A stretch of DNA of 8,112 nt. Origin: Bacillota bacterium. GTDB taxonomy: Bacteria > Bacillota > Clostridia > Oscillospirales > Ruminococcaceae. The stretch is from assembly GCA_023439605.1 (NCBI GenBank), contig JAEXNS010000241.1:1-8112 (forward strand), in the 5' to 3' direction. Within the stretch, counting starts at the first letter, position 1. Every line of letters starts with the position of its first letter. This document shows positions 1 to 5,866 of the stretch, one piece after another. The position numbers were made by a program, and so were the translations under genes. The notes beneath the pieces were generated by a model that saw only the letters and a list, made by a program, of their open reading frames with translations, made no database searches and was not told the origin of the DNA.

Positions 1-46
1 CCTTCGGTAAAATATCTCTACCCTATACATATGGATAAATAGTAAC
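1..46 (+). repeat. Partial copy of the dispersed 134-bp inverted-repeat element, cut by the window edge
   Basis: These bases match the terminal third of the element found complete at 4738-4871, read in the opposite direction: about 36 of 46 positions agree by hand alignment, including the blocks AAATATCTCT and ACATATGG and the terminus ATAGTAAC. The inverted-repeat end is at position 46, so the rest of the element and its other flank lie left of the window. It points toward the 3' end of the zinc-ribbon gene, so it is not the leader of any gene visible on the + strand. That argues against the family being purely cis-regulatory leaders. Confidence 0.7.
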
Positions 47-139
47 TAGATTTTTAAAAAATCCAGGCTTCAAAAGCTATAAAACATGAATATGAAGATT
101 TGGAATTATTTCAACAATCCTATTTCATATTAGTATAAA

Positions 140-1762
140 TTATAATTCAGAACTATTTTTTCTTCTATATCTTGAAATGACTTTTGTTTTTACTTCACGA
201 TCGGTTGTAGGATTGATAACCTCATCAAACCATTCCGACCATTCCGACCATTCTGAAATAATTTCCTTTTCAAAATAATATGTTGTGGATTGAAGAATAC
301 GTTGTTTGTAAATAAACCAGTCTGTATTTATGTTACCAAAACGCATGCAATAAAATGTACCATTTAAGTTGTATGTGTTTACAAAAATATTATTTACAAT
401 AGAGTCTCCGGCAGGTGTTTTAAAAGTATCATCATTTGTTGGTTTCCACGAAATAGGGTTCGGTGTTATGTCAGACGGAACAATGGTCTCTTTATAAATC
501 CATTCGTTTTCATTTGTATCCTTATGAAAAAATGTTGCAACTAGAGGAGAAGAATAGGAAAACTTTACGTCTGGTTTGTTTCCGTTATAAAACCATCCAG
601 AATACTTAAAACCTTTTAAAGTTGAAACAATTTCACAAGTTTCATCGGCATTTTTTTGATCAGAAGTATAGTACTTATCATTTAACCAATTTGAATATAC
701 TTTTTTTGTATCATATAAAGTATATTCATCATCCACGTCGTCCAAATTATTTGTTTCTATGTTATCCATAATTCTACTACGTGTTCTACTTTGATACTGT
801 TTTTTTGATTCTATTATATAATTTGATTCGTTATCAAGTGCAGGTTGGCCATCGCTCCATTCTGTCCATGTTCCAACGCTTACAGTTAATTTAACTAGAG
901 AACCAATTTCAACTTCTTCTCCAACTGCTATGTTTTGTGAGATAACAGTTCCATTTGGAATAGCATCGTTTACATAGGTTATACTTACATTTAATTCTTT
1001 GAATTCTAACTTGCTTTTTGCACTTTTTTTGTTTTGACCTGTTACATCAATCATTTTTACAGTGGTAGGAACAACTGGAATAGGTGTTTCAACTTCATCT
1101 AGTTGCTCATCAACTATAACCACTTCTTCCTTAGAAACTGTTTCAAGTTGATTTTCAATTGATTCTGTTATGTTTGGAGTATCTTTTTCAGCTTTATTTA
1201 ATGATGCATTTTGTAGTATAGTTGCCAAATTTATTTCTGGTTTATGTTGTTCAATCTTTTCAGGCTCTGATTCTTTTGATACTTCTTTTTTAGATTTAGG
1301 AAGTATCTCTTTGTTGAGTATATCCATTAAATTAACTTTATTTTTAACATGGGTTTCTTCAAGATTTGGTGTTTCACTAGATTTAGGTGGCTCAACGGTT
1401 TTTATTACGTCTTTTGGTGTTTCAACTTCAACTTTTTTTGGTGTGGATTCTTTTAATATAGTTTCAAAATTTGGTTCAGCAACATCTTCATAGCTAGGTT
1501 CTCGATTTGATTCGGTTGATTTTATTGGAATAGATTCGAATAATGCATCAGCATTTATATCATTAGAATTTTTTCTGATACTTGGAATAGGTTTTTCAAT
1601 AGCATTTCTTTTTGGTATTTCTGTTTCTTCTGCAACATTGCCTAGTCGTTCAGTCGGAATTGGTATAGTCCATGGTTTTTCACCCGTTTTTAAATTTGTA
1701 CCACAAAAACCACAGAAATTTAATTTACCTTTCATATTTTCGCCACAATTAGGACATTTCAT
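140..1762 (-). CDS. Zinc-ribbon, PASTA and WSxW-repeat protein of unknown function
   Basis: 540 residues, no assignable function. Residues 3-20 form a zinc ribbon (C3-x2-C6-x10-C17-x2-C20). Residues 25-230 are a low-complexity linker rich in Glu, Lys, Pro and Thr. It carries three spaced look-alike motifs: NFETIL near 98, NLMDIL near 144 and NLATIL near 178. Residues 232-298 look like one PASTA domain (VPTTVKMIDVTGQ, then IPNGTVISQNIAVGEEVEIGS), a fold that in Ser/Thr kinases and penicillin-binding proteins contacts cell-wall fragments. Two tryptophan-rich WxEWS modules follow: WTEWSDG at 299 with a basic YQSRTRSR tail, and WSEWSEW at 504-511 with a VISRYRRK tail. They bracket an aromatic-rich stretch (331-500). 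I see no signal peptide or membrane segment, which is odd for PASTA and WSxW modules. The start is supported by AAGGAGGT (1768-1775) five bases upstream. Domain calls are by eye; the zinc ribbon is the safest. Confidence 0.85.
   Translation of the reverse strand: MKCPNCGENMKGKLNFCGFCGTNLKTGEKPWTIPIPTERLGNVAEETEIPKRNAIEKPIPSIRKNSNDINADALFESIPIKSTESNREPSYEDVAEPNFETILKESTPKKVEVETPKDVIKTVEPPKSSETPNLEETHVKNKVNLMDILNKEILPKSKKEVSKESEPEKIEQHKPEINLATILQNASLNKAEKDTPNITESIENQLETVSKEEVVIVDEQLDEVETPIPVVPTTVKMIDVTGQNKKSAKSKLEFKELNVSITYVNDAIPNGTVISQNIAVGEEVEIGSLVKLTVSVGTWTEWSDGQPALDNESNYIIESKKQYQSRTRSRIMDNIETNNLDDVDDEYTLYDTKKVYSNWLNDKYYTSDQKNADETCEIVSTLKGFKYSGWFYNGNKPDVKFSYSSPLVATFFHKDTNENEWIYKETIVPSDITPNPISWKPTNDDTFKTPAGDSIVNNIFVNTYNLNGTFYCMRFGNINTDWFIYKQRILQSTTYYFEKEIISEWSEWSEWFDEVINPTTDREVKTKVISRYRRKNSSEL
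230..256 (-). repeat. Three tandem 9-bp units encoding the WSEWSEW stretch
   Basis: On the + strand the unit CCATTCCGA occurs twice and then once as CCATTCTGA, with no spacer. On the coding strand each unit is three codons, so the copies encode the Ser-Glu-Trp ladder of the last WSxW module. Gain or loss of a unit would stay in frame and lengthen or shorten the ladder. Confidence 0.8.
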
Positions 1763-1789
1763 GGGTTACCTCCTTAAAATAAATTATAT

Positions 1790-1923
1790 GTTACTATTCA
1801 GCCGTATGCATAAGGTAGAGATGTTTTACTAATGCCCCAAGACAACAGAAAAGCACGGTTGACTCATCAGAGTAGAAACTTCTACAAAATTGTAAACTTT
1901 ACCTTTAGTGGCGGAATAGCAAC
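1790..1923 (-). mobile_element. Full 134-bp MITE-like inverted-repeat element, copy upstream of the zinc-ribbon gene
   Basis: The left end is GTTACTATTCAGCC. The reverse complement of the right end is GTTGCTATTCCGCC, so the terminal inverted repeat matches at 12 of 14 bases. A second paired block (AAGGTA with TACCTT) lies further in. The flanks 1782-1789 (AATTATAT) and 1924-1931 (AATAATAT) are an 8-bp direct repeat with one mismatch, as expected of an ageing target-site duplication. The copy has exactly the length of the element at 4738-4871 and aligns with it without gaps at about 72% identity. It contains no meaningful ORF, so it would need a transposase supplied elsewhere. Inside it, AACAG (1844-1848) and CGGTT (1856-1860) can pair, with one mismatch, around an AAAAGCA loop. 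The element ends 14 bp before the ribosome binding site of the zinc-ribbon gene. The strand given follows the orientation shared with that gene. I do not recognise it as a named family. Confidence 0.75.
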
Positions 1924-1936
1924 AATAATATTAAAA

Positions 1937-1965
1937 TTTATAAATTCTATTTTTACAATTGTAAA
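1937..1965 (-). promoter_or_regulatory. Candidate sigma-A promoter for the zinc-ribbon gene
   Basis: On the minus strand, TTTACA (1960-1965) is followed after 17 bases by TATAAA (1937-1942). It lies between the DUF445 stop codon and the repeat element, so a transcript starting near 1930 would carry the whole 134-nt element in its 5' leader. The surrounding DNA is extremely AT-rich, so chance matches are likely, and read-through from the DUF445 gene is an alternative. Confidence 0.4.
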
Positions 1966-1967
1966 AA
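1950..1967. repeat. Perfect 18-bp palindrome in the DUF445/zinc-ribbon spacer
   Basis: TTTTTACAATTGTAAAAA is fully self-complementary and overlaps the candidate -35 box at 1960-1965. It ends three bases from the DUF445 stop codon. It has only two G/C pairs and no unpaired loop, so it is a poor intrinsic terminator. An operator for a dimeric regulator is possible but unproven, and AT-richness makes a chance palindrome plausible. Confidence 0.4.
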
Positions 1968-1969
1968 AA

Positions 1970-2863
1970 TTAAAATAAAACATTTAAAAATCCGATTAAT
2001 GTTCCTAAAACACCACCAAGATAAATTAATGCATTTAATTCTTTTTTTGTAATAGACATAATTAAATTTTCCATCTCAGACATTTCAAGTTCATTTATTT
2101 TTTGTTCGATAATGGAAGAGATATCTAAACCTTTTAGAATTTTTTCCAAATACTTATTTATCAATTTTTGATAATAAACCCATATTTTGCTTTTGTAATT
2201 CGGAAATTTTGTCGTAATTATTTTTGCTATTTCATTTATTTGTTTATTTTTTATTGACAAATATTCTTTATCAATAAAATCAGATATAGTGGATGGAGAT
2301 TTTTCTTGTATTAAGTTGTTTATTTTTTTAATCAAAGAAGGTCTTGCAGAATTAAAAGCTTTAGTGGCTATAGGTGAAAACATAGGATTTATGTTCTTAA
2401 TTATTTCATCTGAAGCATAATCAATCAATATAGAAGCTATGTCTATTTCTATTAGTTTTTCAGTTACATAATTAGAAGCATTTATTTTTATGACATCTTT
2501 GTTTTCTTCAAACTTATCCAATAAATCATGATCTACTAAAAATTCAGAAACTGTTTCAGTTTTCTCATATAATTTAGAAACAAATTCATCTATAGCAGTA
2601 TCAATTTTTAAATGAATTTCTTCAGATAAAAGGGCATTTAAAAAAGTACCTTTATCTAGTAAATCATTACCTACTACTTTACCAATAGCTTTTGCTATTC
2701 TAGGTTGTTCTTTAGGAATTAAACCTGGAGTGAAGGGAACTTTGATTTTTTTAAAAATATAAATCGGTTTAAAAGGTCTAAACAACATTTTTAGAGCGAT
2801 GCCATTTGTGATAAAGCCGATGACCCCTCCGATTATTGGAGATGTAATCAGTTCTAAATTCAT
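1970..2863 (-). CDS. DUF445 family membrane protein (YheB-like)
   Basis: 297 residues with the hallmark DUF445 N-terminus: a hydrophobic segment at about residues 5-25 containing GGVIGFITNGIALKMLF, then RPF and the block VPFTPGLIPKEQPRIAKAIG. A helical, charged middle (about 75-270) follows, and the protein ends in a second hydrophobic helix (LIYLGGVLGTLIGFLNVLF). This fits a protein anchored at both ends with the middle on one side of the membrane. The family includes Bacillus subtilis YheB, and its biochemical role is not established. This protein is shorter than YheB as I remember it, with the difference in the middle region. The start follows AAAAGGGAGA at 2871-2880. The gene has its own candidate promoter and could be cotranscribed with the zinc-ribbon gene 207 bp downstream, with the repeat element in between. 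Confidence 0.88.
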   Translation of the reverse strand: MNLELITSPIIGGVIGFITNGIALKMLFRPFKPIYIFKKIKVPFTPGLIPKEQPRIAKAIGKVVGNDLLDKGTFLNALLSEEIHLKIDTAIDEFVSKLYEKTETVSEFLVDHDLLDKFEENKDVIKINASNYVTEKLIEIDIASILIDYASDEIIKNINPMFSPIATKAFNSARPSLIKKINNLIQEKSPSTISDFIDKEYLSIKNKQINEIAKIITTKFPNYKSKIWVYYQKLINKYLEKILKGLDISSIIEQKINELEMSEMENLIMSITKKELNALIYLGGVLGTLIGFLNVLF

Positions 2864-2923
2864 TTTTTATTCTCCCTTTTTGTCACATTATTTTATTTAT
2901 AAAATTTTATTTTACACATTAAC

Positions 2924-2952
2924 ATTTTATCATAATTTTAAATAATAATCAA
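2924..2952 (-). promoter_or_regulatory. Candidate promoter for the DUF445 gene
   Basis: TTGATT (2947-2952, minus strand) and TAAAAT (2924-2929) are separated by 17 bases. The predicted start near 2917 leaves a leader of about 55 nt before the ATG. No GC-rich hairpin with a T tract lies between the hydrogenase-like gene and this promoter, so read-through from upstream is also possible. Confidence 0.35.
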
Positions 2953-2977
2953 CAAAAATAAAAGTTAAAAATAAAAT

Positions 2978-4669
2978 TTATTGTTTAAGTAGATTTGTGT
3001 TCATTTCATTTATTAAATCTGCCAACTTTACAGTGACTGTATAGATATCTGTTATAGAAGTATTTATTTTATCTCCATTTGTTGTGGTTTTTATTATTGT
3101 AGAGTTTAGACTGTTTATTATTTTTTGAATTAGAGGAAGAGCATTTGCAACTTCGTTTATTGTATCAGTATTTATTTTTGTTTTGTCATCAAAAGCTGCA
3201 ATCATTTGTTTTATAACTACGTTTATAGTTTGTGTTATATCTAAAATTTTAGTGTTGTTGTCTGTTATAATAGAAGTTTCAGTTTTAACGGTTTTTACAT
3301 CACTTGTAAGATTCTTGACTATATCATCAACTTGTTCTGTTAAATCTTTAATCGATAAATAAGCGGAAGCAAGTTTGTTTCTTTCGTCTAAAAGTTTTGT
3401 TTTTGTATAGTAAATACAATTTTCTTTTATATTTAATCGTCTATAAATCGCTGTTGCCATATCCTTACACGACGAATATCCGCATGCGTTACAGTCAAAA
3501 GTACGTTCATCATCTGAAAATTTAAGCATACTATTAAAGATTTCATCTAAAGATTTTTCAGAAGGAACTATTGGTGTGGTATATTTGTCTTTGTATGTTC
3601 TTAAAAAATCATTTAATTTTAATTCCTTATCAAATTCTTTAAATTGTTTATCATTTTTTAAAAGTGCCCATCCCATTCCCTTTCTTTTTTCTGCTTCTTT
3701 TTTAGTTTTATCCATTATAGTGGTTATAACTGGAGAAAAAACCTCGCCCCCTATACCAATGCCTATATTACATCCCTCTTCACAGTTCAACACATCAAAA
3801 ACATCAGCTGCGTATTGAGAATCCATATTTGCATATTCAGAAAGTTTCTTATAAACTTTATGTGTTCCTTCACAAGTTGTTACGTGTAAATAAGGGTTAT
3901 GCATTAACAAATTTTCTTTTAATCCGCTAGGTTTTGGATACAAAGAGCCAAAGTTACCCTGTTTATTGGTAAATGAAAATGATGAATTATTGTTGGGTGT
4001 ATTAAAAGATATTTGTTTATATTCAAAATATTGTTTGATTTTTGCAAAGGTTACATTATACGAAACTAAGTCAGTATCTATAAATTCACTTTTTTTAGAA
4101 GCACAAGGTCCTAAAAACGCCAATTTGTTTGTATCATTTAAGTATTTTTTTGCATAAACAGCAGTACATAGTGCTGGACTATGTACAGGGGATAAATTAT
4201 CAATTAAAGATATTTCATGTTTTTCAATGTAATTTACTATAGAAGGGCATGGTTGAGAAATGATTTTATTTACTTTTTTTGTATCAATAGCTTCAATATG
4301 TGCCCACGTGCATATATCTGCACCTAAAGATACATCATATATATTATGTATTCCTTGAGCATAAAACCAATTTAAAACCTCTTTCCATGTATCCTGAAAT
4401 GCTATTTTTATTGATGGGGCAACTAGTAGAGAGATTTTTTTTGTATATATGTCTTCAAAAAATAAGTCTGAATCATCATGATATTCTCTAGCGTCATGTT
4501 TACACTCACGAACACATTCACCACAATTTATACATTTATCAGGGTCGATAATAGTTATAATCTTACCATCTTCAGTTATCTTGGTGATATTTGCATCTGT
4601 AATAGGACAAACCCTTATACAAGCGTTACAACCAACGCAGTTCTCAATATTTACTGAAATTATATCCAT
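2978..4669 (-). CDS. Sensor-type [FeFe]-hydrogenase-like Fe-S protein with helical C-terminal tail
   Basis: 563 residues. An N-terminal 2[4Fe-4S] ferredoxin domain has cysteines 11, 14, 17, 21 and 46, 49, 52, 56. Residues 80-350 match the [FeFe]-hydrogenase catalytic domain, and its four H-cluster ligands appear retained: C141 (QPCPS), C189 (GPCASKK), C296 and C300 (NCEEGCNIG). The active site is divergent. Canonical enzymes have TSCCPGW, where the first cysteine relays protons; here that position is P140. The residue before the PC of the second motif is G187, where catalytic enzymes have Met. A further Fe-S motif follows (C393, C396, C401, C418; CNACGYSSC), as in the Fes domain of sensory hydrogenases. 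Residues 425-563 are Thr/Ile/Asn-rich and helical, resembling part of a chemoreceptor signalling coil, with no membrane segment. By analogy with HydS-type proteins I infer H2 or redox sensing rather than bulk H2 turnover. No maturase or diaphorase gene is nearby. Confidence 0.85.
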   Translation of the reverse strand: MDIISVNIENCVGCNACIRVCPITDANITKITEDGKIITIIDPDKCINCGECVRECKHDAREYHDDSDLFFEDIYTKKISLLVAPSIKIAFQDTWKEVLNWFYAQGIHNIYDVSLGADICTWAHIEAIDTKKVNKIISQPCPSIVNYIEKHEISLIDNLSPVHSPALCTAVYAKKYLNDTNKLAFLGPCASKKSEFIDTDLVSYNVTFAKIKQYFEYKQISFNTPNNNSSFSFTNKQGNFGSLYPKPSGLKENLLMHNPYLHVTTCEGTHKVYKKLSEYANMDSQYAADVFDVLNCEEGCNIGIGIGGEVFSPVITTIMDKTKKEAEKRKGMGWALLKNDKQFKEFDKELKLNDFLRTYKDKYTTPIVPSEKSLDEIFNSMLKFSDDERTFDCNACGYSSCKDMATAIYRRLNIKENCIYYTKTKLLDERNKLASAYLSIKDLTEQVDDIVKNLTSDVKTVKTETSIITDNNTKILDITQTINVVIKQMIAAFDDKTKINTDTINEVANALPLIQKIINSLNSTIIKTTTNGDKINTSITDIYTVTVKLADLINEMNTNLLKQ

Positions 4670-4682
4670 AATAATTAATAGT

Positions 4683-4690
4683 ACCTCCTT
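4683..4690 (-). promoter_or_regulatory. Ribosome binding site of the hydrogenase-like gene, unusually far from the start
   Basis: The minus strand reads AAGGAGGT here, a perfect Shine-Dalgarno sequence, but 13 bases separate it from the ATG at 4669. Typical spacing is about 5-9. The in-frame codons between them are GTA, CTA, TTA, ATT and ATT, none of them a usual start, so the ATG remains the best choice. The long gap may lower initiation; start at an upstream ATT would be exceptional. Confidence 0.65.
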
Positions 4691-4737
4691 GAAACTTAAT
4701 TATTTTTATTTTAACTAATTAATAAATCTATTTTTAA

Positions 4738-4871
4738 GTTAATATTCAGCCATATGTATTAGACAGAGATATTTCACCAAATGTCTAGGAGTACTGGAAA
4801 GCACAGTCGCTTCCGAAGAGTCGAAGTCCTTACAAAATAGTAAAATTTACCTTTAGAGGTTGAATAGTAAC
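4738..4871 (-). mobile_element. Full 134-bp MITE-like element with perfect 8-bp target duplication, copy upstream of the hydrogenase-like gene
   Basis: The ends are GTTAATATTCAGCC and, as the reverse complement of the right end, GTTACTATTCAACC. They match at 12 of 14 bases. Both are abutted directly by ATTTTTAA (4730-4737 and 4872-4879), a perfect 8-bp direct repeat that reads as a target-site duplication. Length and layout equal the copy at 1790-1923. The interior has an ideal hairpin, ACTG-GAAAGCA-CAGT (4793-4807), and a block around CCGAAGAGTCG that can form another small stem. There is no ORF. The element lies between a strong candidate promoter (4958-4986) and the ribosome binding site at 4683-4690, so it would be part of a leader of about 280 nt. 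An orphan riboswitch-like RNA was considered; the target duplication favours transposition, but the two are not exclusive. Confidence 0.8.
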
Positions 4872-4957
4872 ATTTTTAAACGTTTAAATGATTTTTTACG
4901 ATAAAAAATATATAAAAATATAATAAATTTAAAATCATGGTTAAAATGAACATATTA

Positions 4958-4986
4958 ATGATATCATTTTAATTCGTATATGTCAA
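4958..4986 (-). promoter_or_regulatory. Strong candidate sigma-A promoter for the hydrogenase-like gene, with palindrome over the -10
   Basis: On the minus strand a consensus TTGACA (4981-4986) is followed by 17 bases and TATCAT (4958-4963). The -10 lies inside a perfect 12-bp palindrome, AATGATATCATT (4957-4968), which could be an operator site. The predicted start near 4951 gives a leader of about 280 nt that contains the repeat element. Confidence 0.6.
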
Positions 4987-5108
4987 TAGTTTAGAAAATA
5001 ATATAAAATTAACAATCTAAATTTTATCAAAATGATAAAAAAATTAAAAATTATACATAAAATTATACATTATGAAAGAGTAAATAAAAGTTAAAATAAT
5101 CGTAATAC

Positions 5109-5137
5109 TTGAATTAAGGAGTATTAAATGATATAAT
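5109..5137 (+). promoter_or_regulatory. Strong candidate sigma-A promoter for the DUF4342/two-component operon
   Basis: TTGAAT (5109-5114), a 17-base spacer and a consensus TATAAT (5132-5137) preceded by TGA, which fits an extended -10. An inverted repeat, AATACT (5104-5109) and AGTATT (5120-5125), straddles the -35 and could bind a repressor. The predicted start near 5144 gives a leader of about 145 nt that carries the 11-bp repeats. An ATG at 5128 with AAGGAG before it meets a stop codon after two residues and is not a gene. Confidence 0.55.
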
Positions 5138-5188
5138 TTAAAAATATAAGGGAATTTATTTTTTAAAAAATTAAGAAATATTATATAA

Positions 5189-5232
5189 ATTTTAATCTTA
5201 TTTTAATTTTATTTCTATTTCATTTTAAACAT
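5189..5232 (+). promoter_or_regulatory. Four tandem 11-bp direct repeats, candidate response-regulator binding array
   Basis: Four contiguous 11-mers begin at 5189, 5200, 5211 and 5222: ATTTTAATCTT, ATTTTAATTTT, ATTTCTATTTC and ATTTTAAACAT. The conserved half is ATTTYWA. An 11-bp period puts each unit on the same DNA face, which is how OmpR/PhoP-family dimers bind tandem sites. A weak second promoter (TTTCAT 5218-5223, 16 bases, TATTAT 5240-5245) lies just downstream, where such an array would activate. An OmpR-family regulator is encoded in the same operon, so autoregulation is the obvious inference. The AT-rich background weakens the statistics. Confidence 0.4.
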
Positions 5233-5289
5233 AATGAATTATTATAAAGTTGCTGGTAAAACAGTAATAAAAATTTGGAGGTATTATTT

Positions 5290-5859
5290 ATGGAACAATT
5301 TGAAATGGTAGAAAAATTAAAAGCAAAAGCAGGTGTAACTGCTGAAGAGGCAAAAAAAGCACTTGAGGAAAATGGATGGGATATGTTGGAGTCGTTTTTG
5401 TATTTAGAAAAGCAAACTAAAGGTGAAAATAATCCAAATAGCTATTCGACTTATTACAATTATTATGTAGAAGAAAAGTGTAAAAAAGGAAAAGGATCTT
5501 TTGGTGATGTTATAAGAAAAATATTTAAATTTTTAGCAAAAATAATAAAAATAGGAAATGAAAATAATTTTGAAATAGAAAGAAAAGGGGAACATCTTTT
5601 AAAAATGCCTATAAATGTTTTGGTTTTATTACTTATATTTGCTTTTTGGATGGTTTTTCCTTTGATGATTCTAGGTTTGTTCTTAGATACTAAATATTAT
5701 TTTACAGGACCTTTGTTTGCAAATAAAAACGTAAATGATGTTATGGAAAATGCTTCGAGTCATATAAATAAAGTAAAAGAAGATATAAAAAGAAAACATC
5801 AAGAGCATAAAGAAAAACATGAGTCAGATGTAGAATTTAAAGTAGAAGACGAAAAATAA
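5290..5859 (+). CDS. DUF4342 protein with UBA/TS-N-like N-terminus and one membrane segment
   Basis: 189 residues from the ATG at 5290. A TTG 15 bases upstream is also in frame, but it overlaps the Shine-Dalgarno sequence GGAGG (5277-5281), which sits eight bases before this ATG, so the ATG is the start. Residues 1-42 form a small three-helix UBA/TS-N-like unit (VEKLKAKAGVTAEEAKKALE, then NGWDMLESFLYLEK), like the helical N-terminus of elongation factor Ts. A Tyr/Asn-rich linker and a basic patch follow. FEIERKGEHLLKMP leads into one hydrophobic segment (about residues 106-131) and the tail is highly charged, probably coiled (HINKVKEDIKRKHQEHKEKH). This is the DUF4342 layout; the role is unknown. 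As first gene of a two-component operon it may be a membrane accessory or a target of the system. Confidence 0.85.
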   Translation: MEQFEMVEKLKAKAGVTAEEAKKALEENGWDMLESFLYLEKQTKGENNPNSYSTYYNYYVEEKCKKGKGSFGDVIRKIFKFLAKIIKIGNENNFEIERKGEHLLKMPINVLVLLLIFAFWMVFPLMILGLFLDTKYYFTGPLFANKNVNDVMENASSHINKVKEDIKRKHQEHKEKHESDVEFKVEDEK

Positions 5860-5866
5860 AAAATAA

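Noticed and set aside
47..139. Terminator after the zinc-ribbon gene (minus strand GCTT-TTG-AAGC followed by CTGGATTTTTT)
   Set aside because: The stem has only four pairs and is separated from the T run, so it is too weak to call.
1170..1493. A 107-codon open frame on the + strand inside the zinc-ribbon gene
   Set aside because: It is antisense to a well-supported gene, has no ribosome binding site, and its Ser/Phe-rich composition is the mirror of the Glu/Lys-rich linker.
1790..1923. The minus strand of the first full element contains CTGATGAGTC, which resembles the hammerhead ribozyme core
   Set aside because: The matching GAAA and cleavage-site elements are missing, and the other copies read CTCTTCGGAAG and CTCTGCAGAG at this position, so the match is chance.
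3576..4491. Three short + strand open frames within the hydrogenase-like gene
   Set aside because: They are antisense to conserved cysteine motifs of a clear coding region and show no start signals.
4738..4871. The element as a known riboswitch (lysine, c-di-GMP, glycine, TPP, M-box, cobalamin and others compared from memory)
   Set aside because: None of the conserved core strings of those classes is present, and the terminal repeats with an 8-bp flanking duplication point to a transposable element.
5275..5289. TTG at 5275 as the start of the DUF4342 gene
   Set aside because: It overlaps the Shine-Dalgarno GGAGG that serves the ATG at 5290 at ideal spacing, and the added residues are not part of the conserved N-terminal helix.
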